Positions 46,088-55,721 of a stretch of DNA of 64,000 nt are shown here, one piece after another; position 1 is the first letter of the stretch; each line of letters begins with the position of its first letter. This DNA comes from Salinibacterium sp. PAMC 21357 (lineage in GTDB: Bacteria; Actinomycetota; Actinomycetes; Actinomycetales; Microbacteriaceae). The translations under genes were made by a program, and so were the position numbers. The stretch spans positions 868,001 through 932,000 of the forward strand of contig NZ_AHWA01000004.1 in NCBI RefSeq assembly GCF_000247645.1. The letters run 5' to 3'. The notes under the pieces are model-generated. The model was not told the origin of the DNA. It did no database searches and saw nothing but the letters and a program-made list of their open reading frames with translations.

Positions 46088-48250
46088 CTACTCAGCTCCC
46101 GGCTGCATCCGCGTCACCACAAGCGCATTGCCGTCGGATGCCAACGCCACGAGCACGGTGTCTCCGTCGCGAATATCTCCGGCCAGGAGTGCTTTAGCAA
46201 GTCGGTCGTCGATCTCGCGCTGCATGAGCCGGCGCAGGGGACGCGCACCATAGATGGGGTCATAGCCACGCTCAGAAAGCCACGTGCGAGCGTCCGGAGT
46301 CACCGCCAAGTGGAGGCGACGGTCGGTCAGGCGCTTGCCGAGACGATCAATATCGAGCTCAACAATTTGGCTCAGATCGTCGGTCGACAACGGCTGGAAC
46401 ACCACGATGTCGTCGAGCCGGTTGATGAACTCTGGCTTGAACGACTTGCGCACCAGGTCATTCACGGCTTCCTTGCGGGCCTCCCACGGCAGCGCCTGTT
46501 CGGTAATGAACTGGCTGCCCAAGTTGCTCGTCAGAATCAGAATCACGTTGCGGAAATCAACGGTGCGACCCTGGCCGTCGGTGAGACGCCCATCGTCGAG
46601 CACCTGCAAGAGAATGTCGAAGACTTCTGGATGAGCTTTCTCAACCTCGTCGAGCAAGATCACCGAATACGGCCGGCGTCGCACAGCCTCAGTCAGCTGG
46701 CCTCCCTGCTCGAAACCGATGTAGCCGGGAGGGGCACCGACGAGACGCGAGACGGAGAACTTCTCGCCGTACTCACTCATGTCGATGCGAACAAGAGCTT
46801 TCTCGTCGTTGAAGAGGTACTGGGCGAGCGCCTTGGCCAGCTCAGTTTTTCCGACGCCGGTGGGGCCGAGGAACAAGAACGAACCGGTGGGGCGGTCGGG
46901 ATCGGAAATTCCGGCCCGCGTGCGGCGCACAGCTTCAGAGACGGCCTGCACTGCTTCCTTCTGGCCAATGAGACGCTTGCCGAGCTCCGCTTCGAGGTGA
47001 AGCAGTTTTTCGGTTTCGCCCTCGGTGAGGCGGTCGACGGGGATGCCCGTCCAGGCGGCAACGACGGCGGCGATGTCTTCCTCGGTGACCTGATCGTTGA
47101 CCATTCGGGGGCCGGCCGGTTCGTTGCTTTCGGCCGTCGCTATGGCATCCACGATCGCGGGGATCGTCTCGTAGTTGAGTTTGGAGGCCTTCTGGTAGAG
47201 CCCGTCACGCATAGCGCGGTCGAGTTCAATTCGTGCATCGTTGAGACGCGTCTTGAGGTCGCCGACGCCCGTGAGGCTGGCCTTCTCAATCTTCCATCGC
47301 GCTTCGAGTTCGTTCAGTTGTTTCTCTTGAATAACGAGGTCTTCGCGCAGTTTCGCTAACCGCGCTTTCGAAGCGTCGTCTTTCTCTTTCTTCAGAGCGA
47401 GCTCTTCGATGCGCAGCCGATCGACGGCACGCTTCAGCTGGTCGATTTCAACGGGCGATGAGTCAATCTCCATCTTGAGGTGGCTCGCGGCCTCGTCGAT
47501 CAAGTCAATGGCCTTGTCGGGAAGTTTGCGACCGGAGATGTAGCGGTTGCTGAGTGTCGCCGCTGCGACGAGAGCTGAGTCGGCGATGGCGACCTTGTGG
47601 TGAGCCTCGTAACGTTCTTTGAGACCACGCAAAATGGCGACAGTGTCTTCGACGGATGGCTCCCCAACGAACACTTGCTGAAAGCGCCGTTCGAGCGCGG
47701 CATCTTTCTCAATGTACTGACGGTATTCGTCGAGAGTCGTTGCTCCGATCAGGCGCAGCTCGCCGCGGGCCAGCATCGGTTTGAGCATGTTGGAGGCGGC
47801 GACTGATCCTTCGCCACCGCCAGCGCCCATGAGGGTGTGAAGTTCGTCGATGAAGGTGATGACTTCACCGTCAGACTCTTTGATCTCTTTGAGCACGGCT
47901 TTGAGGCGTTCTTCGAATTCACCGCGGTATTTTGCCCCGGCAACGAGAGCGGCGAGGTCGAGCGAGATGAGTTGCTTGCCTTTGAGGGAGTCGGCGACGT
48001 CGCCTGCGATGATCCGCTGGGCGAGGCCTTCAACGACTGCCGTCTTTCCGACGCCGGGCTCACCGATAAGCACCGGGTTGTTTTTGGTGCGCCGGGTGAG
48101 CACTTGGCTGACGCGGCGAATTTCAGCATCACGGCCGATTACGGGGTCGAGCTTGCCGCTGCGCGCGATCTCGGTGAGATTAACGCCGTACTTTTCGAGA
48201 GCACTTTCTTGCTCTTCGTCAGTACCAGGGGCACCTTGCATGTTTGCCAT
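46088..48250 (-). CDS. clpB: ClpB disaggregase lacking the N-terminal domain
   Basis: 720 residues from the ATG at 48250, set by GGAGGG six bases upstream; the in-frame stretch to 48328 contains the HAIR operator and is not coding. The protein opens with [25 protein letters not shown], which corresponds to the start of NBD1 in full-length ClpB, so the roughly 150-residue N-domain is absent. NBD1 Walker A is GEPGVGKT (63-70). The coiled-coil M-domain (about 290-405) and NBD2 with [15 protein letters not shown] are present. It works with DnaK to dissolve aggregates. Heat-shock control by HspR is indicated by the operator. Confidence 0.95.
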   Translation of the reverse strand: MANMQGAPGTDEEQESALEKYGVNLTEIARSGKLDPVIGRDAEIRRVSQVLTRRTKNNPVLIGEPGVGKTAVVEGLAQRIIAGDVADSLKGKQLISLDLAALVAGAKYRGEFEERLKAVLKEIKESDGEVITFIDELHTLMGAGGGEGSVAASNMLKPMLARGELRLIGATTLDEYRQYIEKDAALERRFQQVFVGEPSVEDTVAILRGLKERYEAHHKVAIADSALVAAATLSNRYISGRKLPDKAIDLIDEAASHLKMEIDSSPVEIDQLKRAVDRLRIEELALKKEKDDASKARLAKLREDLVIQEKQLNELEARWKIEKASLTGVGDLKTRLNDARIELDRAMRDGLYQKASKLNYETIPAIVDAIATAESNEPAGPRMVNDQVTEEDIAAVVAAWTGIPVDRLTEGETEKLLHLEAELGKRLIGQKEAVQAVSEAVRRTRAGISDPDRPTGSFLFLGPTGVGKTELAKALAQYLFNDEKALVRIDMSEYGEKFSVSRLVGAPPGYIGFEQGGQLTEAVRRRPYSVILLDEVEKAHPEVFDILLQVLDDGRLTDGQGRTVDFRNVILILTSNLGSQFITEQALPWEARKEAVNDLVRKSFKPEFINRLDDIVVFQPLSTDDLSQIVELDIDRLGKRLTDRRLHLAVTPDARTWLSERGYDPIYGARPLRRLMQREIDDRLAKALLAGDIRDGDTVLVALASDGNALVVTRMQPGAE

Positions 48251-48268
48251 TGCAAACCCTCCACAAAA

Positions 48269-48289
48269 GTTGAGTTGAGACGACTCAAG
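48269..48289. promoter_or_regulatory. HAIR element (HspR operator) upstream of clpB
   Basis: GTTGAGT-N7-ACTCAAG at 48269-48289 matches the HspR-associated inverted repeat CTTGAGT-N7-ACTCAAG at 13 of 14 positions. It ends 19 bases before the clpB start codon. HspR represses clpB and dnaK in actinobacteria and releases on heat shock. Confidence 0.9.
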
Positions 48290-48397
48290 TTTATACCCGC
48301 GACGACGCACGTGGCTAGGGCCCTTCACTCCTCAAGGATCAGCAACTCGATCAGCACAAGGTTGCTCAACCACTAGTTATGTGATTCTGTTAGCTGC

Positions 48398-48865
48398 GTG
48401 GAAAGTCATTCAGAAAATGAGCATGGCCCAACAGCTGCGCGCGAAGCGCTCGAAGCGCTCAGCAGTGACCGGGGCCGGATCGGCGACCGAGTGACAGCGG
48501 AAACGTTTTGGGCTGCGCCCTCTCAAGGTTTGGGCGCAGCGTTCATTATCGGCGCCCCGGCGGCCGGGCTGGCAGGGGCATGGTGGCCCATCATCCTAGG
48601 CCTGGGAATCTTCATCGGCGTTGAGCTGCTCTTTCGTCAGCGCAGCGGCCTCAGCATTACCCTTCCCGCCGGCCCTCGCGGAATCTGGTTGCTGGTTGCC
48701 CTGACAGTCATCGTCACCGGCTCGTTCGTCACCAGCATAATCTTCGCCCTCTTCGGTCTGACCGGATGGGTCATTGCCGTTGCGGCAGTTGCCGGCGTTA
48801 TGACCACGTTCATCGTTATGGCGTATGACCGCACCTTTGCTGCCGAGGTGCGTCTTGCGGGTTAG
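48398..48865 (+). CDS. Membrane protein of unknown function
   Basis: 155 residues from a GTG. About 40 charged N-terminal residues precede four likely helices: GLGAAFIIGAPAAGLAGAWW, PIILGLGIFIGVELLF, IWLLVALTVIVTGSFVTSIIFALF and WVIAVAAVAGVMTTFIVMAY. No family recognised. Its stop overlaps the TTG start of the next regulator, so it is probably the first gene of the regulator-Hsp90-TPR unit. Confidence 0.75.
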   Translation: MESHSENEHGPTAAREALEALSSDRGRIGDRVTAETFWAAPSQGLGAAFIIGAPAAGLAGAWWPIILGLGIFIGVELLFRQRSGLSITLPAGPRGIWLLVALTVIVTGSFVTSIIFALFGLTGWVIAVAAVAGVMTTFIVMAYDRTFAAEVRLAG

Positions 48866-49184
48866 GCCCCTCTTCGACGAAGCGATCCATGCCCCAACCC
48901 GGCTGCGTCTCTGTGCGATGCTGCGCCCCCTCGACGAAGCAGACTTCGCGGCGATCGCCGCAACGCTCGAGCTCAGTGAGGCAAACCTTTCGAAGACCCT
49001 GAGAAACCTCGCCGAAATCGGCTACATCATCACCAGCAAGCAGGCCTCCCCGCTTCGGACGGACGCGCGCCAGACGACTACGGTCGCACTCACTACGCAG
49101 GGTCGCCGTGCTTTCGACGGGCATCTCGCCGCGCTGCACGCGATGGCGGCGGGTATCAGCACGGAGCCACTCCCGGAGAAGTGA
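48855..49184 (+). CDS. Winged-helix regulator (MarR/ArsR-like)
   Basis: 109 residues from a TTG (48855) with GAGG six bases upstream; an in-frame start at 48825 is less likely. RPLFDEAIHAPTRLRLCAML, then DFAAIAATLELSEANLSKTLRNLAEIGYI form the helix-turn-helix, followed by a wing with TTTVALTTQGRRAF. The layout matches the 'transcriptional regulator' winged helices that control neighbouring transporter or stress genes. Overlaps the membrane protein upstream and precedes the Hsp90-like gene by 12 bases. Confidence 0.85.
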   Translation: MRVRPLFDEAIHAPTRLRLCAMLRPLDEADFAAIAATLELSEANLSKTLRNLAEIGYIITSKQASPLRTDARQTTTVALTTQGRRAFDGHLAALHAMAAGISTEPLPEK

Positions 49185-49196
49185 GAGAATTTACTA

Positions 49197-51055
49197 GTGA
49201 ACGCCGATTCCCGAGACGATCTCCAGTCCTTTCAAGTGAATCTCACGGGGGTCGTCGACCTTCTGAGCAAGCACATCTACTCCAGTCCTCGCGTGTATTC
49301 CGCGAGCTACTGCAGAACGGGCGCGACGCCCTGGCCGCGCGAGCAGAGTTCGAGGGCGCTGTCGCGAGCCGCGGCATCCGCATCACTCCGCTCAGTGAAC
49401 ACAACGACACCTTTCGGTTTCAGGATGACGGAATCGGGCTCACCGCTGACGAGATGACCGAGCTGTTGTCGACCGTGGGCCGATCATCCAAGCGCGACAT
49501 CTTTGACCTGCCGCGCAGCGACTACCTGGGCCAGTTCGGTATCGGATTGCTCAGCTGCTTCATGGTGGCCGACCAGATTGTGATTCAGTCACGCTCCGCT
49601 CGCGGCTCAGCCCCGGTCGAATGGATCGGCAATAGCGACGGCACCTTCAGTGTGCGCGAGTTGGAGGGCGACCTGCCTATCGGCACCACCGTCTCGCTCA
49701 CGCCGCGCTTTGATCAGCACGACCTGCTCGGCACCACCACGGTGCTAGCGCTCGCAACAACCTTCGCCGAGTTCTTGCCCGTGGGCGTGCGTGTTGATCT
49801 GCCCGGCGGCGGCAGTGAGACCGTGACGCACGCGGCGCCGTTCATCGATCCGCACACGGCGTCGCCGGTTGAGGTGCTGGCCTATGGCCGCCAAGTGCTC
49901 GGTGCAGAGCCTTTTGCCGCGATCCCGCTAAGCGTTCCGGGCACGAATACGACCGGTGTTGCCTACGTCTTGCCAAGTTCACCCCCGCCGGGAGCCCGCC
50001 AAGCTAACCGCGTTTATCTGGGCCGGATGCTGCTCAGCGAAAACGTGGACGCCCTGCTTCCCGACTGGGCGTTCTTTGTGCGCGTGGTGCTGAACAGCAC
50101 CGCACTCACCCCCACCGCCAGCCGCGAATCGCTCGTCGACGACGACATTCTCGAGCACACCCGTTCAGCGATCGGCACGACGCTGCGCCAGTGGGTGCTG
50201 CAACTGGCCGCGCGCAATCCGGGCCAGCTCAGCGACTTCGTGAACCTGCATTCGCTCGCGCTCAAGTCACTCGTCATTCACGACGAAGAGCTGGCCACGT
50301 TCATCACCCCGTGGCTGAGTGTAGAAACGACGCTCGGGCGCATGACCATCGAGACTCTCACTCGCGACCACAAGGCGCTGCGATACGCCGAAACGGTTGA
50401 TGAGTTCCGCCAGATTGCCAGCATTGCGAGCGCGGACCGCCCCGTGATCAACGGCGGCTACGTCTACGACACTGAGATTGCCCGCCTGCTGCCGTCGATC
50501 GTTGACGGCCTCACCGTCGACCGCGTGAGTGTGCTCGACGAGCTCGACTTCTTAGAAGTGCCGCCCCTGGATGCCCGCACCGCTGTCGCTCGCCTCGAAG
50601 ACCGTGCCAGCGCCGTGCTCATCGACGCAAACTGCTCGGTGATCGTCCGCAGCATGCCGAGCGCCGATGTGACCGGGCTTTACCTAGCCGACCCCGAAGT
50701 GCTGCGCTCGATCGACCGTCGTTCGGCCCGCGAAGTAAGTAAGCCCGGCCTGTGGCAGAACGTTCTCGGCAAGATCGACGCCTTCGCCGAGGAACGCCTC
50801 GCGAGCGACGGCATCAGTACAAGCCTTGCGCGCCTCTGCCTCAACTGGAACAATCCCGTCGTCGTCACTCTGTCAACACTGCGCGACGACGCCGTTTTCT
50901 CCCGCACCATCCAACTGCTCTACGTGCAGGCTCTCCTCACGAGCCAACGCCCCCTCGGCGTGCGCGACCGCGCCATGATGACCAATTCCCTGTCAGACCT
51001 CATCGCCATGAGTGTGAAACTCGGCGACGACCTCCCCGAAGGAACCTCCCTATGA
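49197..51055 (+). pseudogene. Hsp90-like GHKL ATPase, frameshifted near residue 34
   Basis: The frame from the GTG at 49197 reads SFQVNLTGVVDLLSKHIY then SSPRVY; the family continuation RELLQNGRDAL is one frame over. One T is missing near 49298 (TATTTCC to TATTCC); restoring it gives 619 residues. GHKL motifs: ELLQNGRDAL (Mg-binding Asn), FQDDGIGLT and GQFGIGLLSCF. The middle domain includes RVYLGRMLLSENVDALLPDWAFFVRVVLNS. Belongs to the 'HSP90 family protein' group, distinct from HtpG. An alternative GTG at 49181 gives an unbroken 624-residue frame but an unconserved N-terminus. The stop overlaps the TPR gene as ATGA. Probably intact in the organism. Confidence 0.85.
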
Positions 51056-53865
51056 GTGTGGCCCGCATCCATGAACTGTTCGCCGAGATCGACGGCATGG
51101 CATTCGGCGCCGAGGAACGCGCGCGCGTTGATGAGGCAATCGCTCTAGCGATCGACATCGGTGACGAAGAACTCGAATACCAGGCACGGATTCGGCAGAC
51201 GGCATCCGCCAATATGCTCGGCGACACTGAGACTTTGCTCTCATCGTTTGCCTGGTGCTTGGCCAAACACGACGACGATCCCGTGCGTTTTCCGGATGGG
51301 ATTGGTAACGACGGTGCCAGCCTCATGTGGCAGTTCAAGTGGATTGCCAGCACGCTCGCGAGCTCGCCCATCTTCGGCACCGCAGACATTGATGCGGCGC
51401 TCGCCGACATGGAAGCGCACTATCGTGCGGGCGGTCTTGGCATGAGCGGTGTTCTCAACTCGCAGTTCTCCGCGGCGTGGGCACTCGGTGATCTTGAACG
51501 CGCAGAACAATTGCGGGCGACTCTCGCCATCACTCCCCGTGACGACTACAGCCACTGTGACGCCTGCGTGCGCAGCGACGGCAGCGGCTTCTTGGCCGAG
51601 CTCGGCCGAAACGACGAAGCCATCAATCTTGTCGATGAGCTCATCGCGGGTGGCTTTCAGTGCGGCGACGAACCAGAAAATGCCCTTTCTCGCGCCCTGC
51701 TCCCGTACTTGCGCGCTGGCCGCCTCGATGATGCTCGCGCGGCCCACTTTCGTAGTTACGCCCTAGCGCGCGACAACGCCGACAACCTCAGCATCATCGC
51801 CAACCACCTCATCTTTTGCGCCGTCACCGGCAACGAAGCGCGCGGGCTCTCGATGCTCGAACGCCACCTCTCCTGGTTCGTGCACGACCAGCTCAACGCC
51901 TCAGGCCAATTCGCTGGCCTAGTGGCCGCGGGGGTGCTGCTCGACGCCGTCACCACTGCCGGCTTCGGCGGGCAGACAGTGCGCGGCGCCGAGAGCCGAG
52001 AACTCCAGAGGCTCTTCGGAGAAAACGACGGCGCCTGGACTGCCGAGCAACTCGCCACCGCCGTCTGGAGTGCTGCGCGCCGCCTCGGTGACCAGTTCGA
52101 CCAGCGGGCAGGCAATGACTACCGGGCCCGCAGCCTCCAGAAGGCCAAAGAATTGGCTAACGAGAGCTACCCGCTAAGCCTCACGAGTGAAACGCTGGGG
52201 CGCCCAGCCGCGACCGACCCCGAGCCGACGGATGCCGCCGGCTGGCTCGAGCGGGCGAAGGAACTGTTGGCCATCGGCTGGCTCGCCGGCGGCCTGTCCG
52301 CCGCGCACATGGCCGCGCAGCTGGCCCAGGGCACCGAGCGTGCTGAGGCGCTCAGCCCGCTGATCGCGGCGCTCGTCGCGAGTGGAGAATTGGCGGAGGC
52401 CGAAGCGCTGCTGACTGAACGCGTCCCGCTGCTTCGCGAGCGTGGGAATGACGGCGACGAGGCTCAAGCGTCGCTCGAAGAGCTTCTGGGGTTGGCCTTG
52501 TTCGGCCGGGGTAGCGACGATGATCTCACTGCCTTGCGGGTAGCCGCTCAGGTGGCGGGCGAGCTCGCGCCGGCGCAGGTTGCTGACATCGAAATCTCTC
52601 TTCTTGGCCTTCTCGTTCGGGGCGAGGAACTCGACATTGAGGCCGCAACCGCTCTGGCCATGCGCGCTCTCGAGCATGCGACAGCGGGCGATTCACCCCG
52701 CGCGCGCGTTGCCGCTCTACGCTACCTCGCTGATATCGCGGCTAGCACTGACGACGCCGATACCGCCGTCAGCTACCTCAACACTCTCGAAAGCATCACG
52801 AGCAACCGCGGCAATCTCGCCCAGGCGCACTCCCTGCGCGCCCGCCTTCACGGCAGCGCCGGCGAGTTCACCGAAGGCGCTCAGCAGGCGGATGCCGCGG
52901 CCGCGCTCACGCACACGATCGGCGCCGCCGGCCCGCTGCACGACATCACCGTTCTCGCAGGCCGCCTGTACGACGAGGCAGAAGAGTTTGCGGCTGCCGC
53001 CAGCCGCTTCCGCCTCGCCGTGCGGTATGCCGAACGCCTTGAGATCGACACGGTCGGAGTGCGGTACGCACTCGGCCGGGCGCTTGTGCGCGGCGAGGAA
53101 GCGCCAGAAGGCATCGACATTCTCGCGAGACTGTATGAAGAAGAAACCGCAGCCGATGCTGCGCCCGGCAGCCGCGGCGAAACCCTCTACTGGCTCGGTC
53201 ACGGCTACGTCGAAGCCGACGAACTCAGCTCGGCCGTGGGCACGTGGGAGAAGGCGGTCGAGCTGTATCTCGAATCCGGCGATACCCAGAGCGCCGCTCG
53301 CACCCTCGCCGACAGTGCTGGCCTGCACGCGCAGTACAACGACCACGAGTCGGCAGCGGCACTGCTGACTGCCGCGGTCGAGCACGCGCGAGCCACCCCC
53401 GACAACCTGAACCTGCTCGTGCGCGTGCTGCACCACTCGGGGAGGGCCCTCACCGAATCGGGCAACGCCGAAGGGCTCGACGCCCTCGACGAAGTGCTCG
53501 CGCTCGCCACCGAGCACGGCGCCGATTGGTTGCACGCCGACGTCTCGGATTCCAAAGCCCGAGCGCTCGCCAGCCTCGGCAGAGCCAAAGAAGCAGTCGC
53601 TCTGGCGCTGACGGCATCCGATGAATACCGCGCAACGGGCGACTCGATGTCGGCGGCGAACTGCGAACGCTTCGTCGGGAATGTGTTGGCTGGTGAAGAC
53701 CGTCACGATGAAGCCGTCACCGTGTTGCAGTCGGTCATTGAGCAGGCTGCCGGTCACGAACAGTTGCGCACTCTGGCCGCGTTCGAGCTGGCCGACAGCC
53801 TCGACAAGCTGGGGCGGACGGCGGATGCTGCTGCCGCCCGCGCAATTGCCGAGGGCGCAAGCTAG
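51052..53865 (+). CDS. Large TPR-repeat protein coupled to the Hsp90-like ATPase
   Basis: 937 residues from the ATG at 51052, which overlaps the ATPase stop. All-helical. Residues 1-410 form an alpha-solenoid with few clear TPRs (MWQFKWIASTLASSPIFG, ALGDLERAEQL, ELGRNDEAINLVDELI). From about 470 to 935 there are TPR-like pairs with A-x-G-x-x-x-E-A patterns (LVASGELAEAEALL, VEADELSSAVGTWEKAVELYLESG, YNDHESAAALLTAAVEHA). Predicted as a cytosolic protein-binding scaffold; coupling suggests that it is a client adaptor or co-chaperone of the ATPase. Its C-terminal half is a paralogue of the next gene. Confidence 0.85.
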   Translation: MSVARIHELFAEIDGMAFGAEERARVDEAIALAIDIGDEELEYQARIRQTASANMLGDTETLLSSFAWCLAKHDDDPVRFPDGIGNDGASLMWQFKWIASTLASSPIFGTADIDAALADMEAHYRAGGLGMSGVLNSQFSAAWALGDLERAEQLRATLAITPRDDYSHCDACVRSDGSGFLAELGRNDEAINLVDELIAGGFQCGDEPENALSRALLPYLRAGRLDDARAAHFRSYALARDNADNLSIIANHLIFCAVTGNEARGLSMLERHLSWFVHDQLNASGQFAGLVAAGVLLDAVTTAGFGGQTVRGAESRELQRLFGENDGAWTAEQLATAVWSAARRLGDQFDQRAGNDYRARSLQKAKELANESYPLSLTSETLGRPAATDPEPTDAAGWLERAKELLAIGWLAGGLSAAHMAAQLAQGTERAEALSPLIAALVASGELAEAEALLTERVPLLRERGNDGDEAQASLEELLGLALFGRGSDDDLTALRVAAQVAGELAPAQVADIEISLLGLLVRGEELDIEAATALAMRALEHATAGDSPRARVAALRYLADIAASTDDADTAVSYLNTLESITSNRGNLAQAHSLRARLHGSAGEFTEGAQQADAAAALTHTIGAAGPLHDITVLAGRLYDEAEEFAAAASRFRLAVRYAERLEIDTVGVRYALGRALVRGEEAPEGIDILARLYEEETAADAAPGSRGETLYWLGHGYVEADELSSAVGTWEKAVELYLESGDTQSAARTLADSAGLHAQYNDHESAAALLTAAVEHARATPDNLNLLVRVLHHSGRALTESGNAEGLDALDEVLALATEHGADWLHADVSDSKARALASLGRAKEAVALALTASDEYRATGDSMSAANCERFVGNVLAGEDRHDEAVTVLQSVIEQAAGHEQLRTLAAFELADSLDKLGRTADAAAARAIAEGAS

Positions 53866-53881
53866 CCGCTGATCGTTTCTC

Positions 53882-53950
53882 CGCCGCGGCGCGTTATCCG
53901 CGGCGCGTTATCCGCGCCGCGGCGAACTGCTCTACCCCGCGAAGGCGGGG
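53882..53950 (+). terminator. Double hairpin with a tandem 14-mer between the two TPR genes
   Basis: CGCCGCGGCGCG (53882-53893) pairs with CGCGCCGCGGCG (53913-53924). Inside and across the loop a 14-base unit is repeated directly (53888-53901 and 53902-53915). A second hairpin, CCCCGC-GAAG-GCGGGG, is at 53935-53950 with a GAAG tetraloop, followed shortly by a TTT. Likely a terminator for the ATPase-TPR operon. Confidence 0.6.
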
Positions 53951-53985
53951 AGTGCGCTTTGAGCAGAGGTCGCGATAATTGACAG

Positions 53986-55647
53986 ATGGCTTTCGCTCTT
54001 TCTGACATCGACGCTCCCACCGAGGGCCAACAGTGGTTACTGCGCGCTGAAGAGCTGTTCACCGCCGACGTTTTCGCCCCGGCCTTAAGCGCCGCGCTTC
54101 ACGCGGTGCACCTCACCGCGGGAGCAGTGCGCGTCACCGCGCTCGGGATCGTTACCGCGTGCTGCGTGCGTTTGGGTCAGCTGGAGACCGCAGAATCAGT
54201 GGCACTCCAACGTCACACGCTGCTGCTCGAACTGGACAAGCCCCTCGAAGCGGCCAGCCAATCCCGCATGGGATTGGCGTTCTTTGGCCGCGCAGAACCC
54301 TACGACCTCGCCGCGCTCGAACGCGAAACGATGAACGCTGATCAGCTCCCGCCGCGACTTCACTCGCTGGCCCTGCTCGCTCTCGCCGATGCATTAGGCC
54401 GCCAGCCGGTGCGCGACAAGGAGCGCATCCATTCCACCGCAGGCCTCGCGTACCTTCAGGCGAATGCGGCCGATGACCCCGGCTCGATCCAGTTTTTCGC
54501 CGCCCGTCATCTGATGCAGATCGCGGTTTCCGACGGAAATAGTGAGCGGATGCTCGAGTACAGCACCATGCTTCTCGCTGCGGCGCGCAATCGAACCGCC
54601 GAGGCAGAAGCTCAGAGTTTTTCGGCGATGGCCCTCTCGAGCGTCGGCCGACCGGACGAAGCCTTGCGTGCCGCCACCCGAGCCATCGAACTCTACAACG
54701 CCGTCGATCTTCCCGACCGGCTGTACCACACGACCATTCTTGGAGGTCGGATGGCGGTGGATGCTCAGGAGCGAGCGATCGCTCTCGGGCGGTTCCGCGA
54801 CGCCATCGAGCTGGCTCACGAACTCGACATCGACGACACGGAAGCACGCAAAGCAGTGGCGAACATGCTTGTGATGACCGACAGCCACCCCGAAGCGATC
54901 GCCATGCTCGCGGAGATTTACAACCACGAGACCACCAACGGCGCACCGGCAGCGGCTCGAGCTGAGAGCCTCGAGTTCATGGCGCACTCGTTCGCCGCGA
55001 CTGAACAACTGGATTCCGCCATCCAAGTGTGGACGATGGCCGCCAGTCTCTACACCGAAGCTCGCGCGCTCGATGACGCCGCCCGCGCCACTCGCAGCGT
55101 GGCCGGCATCCACACCGCCCGCAATGACCACGAGTCGGCGCGTGCAGCCTTGATGATCGCCGCGGCTGCCGTGCGTGAATCGCAGGGTGACGGGGTCATT
55201 TACCTCGGAGTGCTGCACGACCTCGGCACGGCTCAAGCCAGCCTGGGCGACCGCAGTGCGCTGGCCACATTCGCCGAAGTCGAGGCCGACACGATCGCGA
55301 ATCAGGCACCCTGGATGACGGCGGCAACGCTTGCTGCCAAGGCTCGCGCCCTGCACGTTCTCGGTGACGCTGAGGATGCCGTCGACCAGGCTACGAAGGC
55401 AGCCGCCGCGTTGCGCGCGGCCAACGACCCGAGCGGTGCGCTGCGAATCGAACGTTTTGCCGCTCAGGTTCTCGCTGAACTCGGGCGCCCTAAAGACGCC
55501 ATCAAGCTGCTCAAAACAGTCGGGAAGAACGCCCGCGGCGACGCCGAAATGCTCGCCGGCGTGAACCGCGAACTCGCGGACTGTTATGACGCTGTGGGAA
55601 AGAAAAGGCGAGCCACAGGCACACGTTCCCTCGCGGGAGACGCATAG
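53986..55647 (+). CDS. TPR-repeat protein, paralogue of the preceding gene
   Basis: 553 residues, all helical with TPR-like pairs throughout (GLAFFGRAEPYDLAALERE, SSVGRPDEALRAATRAIELY, FAATEQLDSAIQVWTMAASLYTE). The segment AGIHTARNDHESARAAL matches AGLHAQYNDHESAAALL of the 937-residue protein at the same relative place, and both end with a similar NRELADCYDAVGKKRRA/FELADSLDKLGRTADA helix, so they share origin. It lies after the hairpins and may have its own promoter. Function unknown; a second adaptor is the simplest guess. Confidence 0.85.
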   Translation: MAFALSDIDAPTEGQQWLLRAEELFTADVFAPALSAALHAVHLTAGAVRVTALGIVTACCVRLGQLETAESVALQRHTLLLELDKPLEAASQSRMGLAFFGRAEPYDLAALERETMNADQLPPRLHSLALLALADALGRQPVRDKERIHSTAGLAYLQANAADDPGSIQFFAARHLMQIAVSDGNSERMLEYSTMLLAAARNRTAEAEAQSFSAMALSSVGRPDEALRAATRAIELYNAVDLPDRLYHTTILGGRMAVDAQERAIALGRFRDAIELAHELDIDDTEARKAVANMLVMTDSHPEAIAMLAEIYNHETTNGAPAAARAESLEFMAHSFAATEQLDSAIQVWTMAASLYTEARALDDAARATRSVAGIHTARNDHESARAALMIAAAAVRESQGDGVIYLGVLHDLGTAQASLGDRSALATFAEVEADTIANQAPWMTAATLAAKARALHVLGDAEDAVDQATKAAAALRAANDPSGALRIERFAAQVLAELGRPKDAIKLLKTVGKNARGDAEMLAGVNRELADCYDAVGKKRRATGTRSLAGDA

Positions 55648-55680
55648 CCGTAGCTCGCCTGTTCGACTCTGGATTTCTGG

Positions 55681-55711
55681 CGCTCAGCGGCAGTGAGCCT
55701 GCCGCTGAGCG
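55681..55711. terminator. Bidirectional terminator hairpin
   Basis: CGCTCAGCGGCA (55681-55692) and TGCCGCTGAGCG (55700-55711) form a perfect 12-bp stem with a 7-base loop, exactly between the convergent TPR and semialdehyde dehydrogenase genes. Confidence 0.8.
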
Positions 55712-55721
55712 TGCGAACCGG

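Noticed and set aside
46055-47359. A 434-codon plus-strand frame opposite clpB
   Set aside because: Fully antisense to an unmistakable ClpB, with no recognisable domain.
50752-51051. N-terminal 100-codon extension of the large TPR protein
   Set aside because: It overlaps the conserved C-terminus of the Hsp90-like ATPase and is Arg/Pro-rich; the ATGA overlap at 51052 is the natural start.
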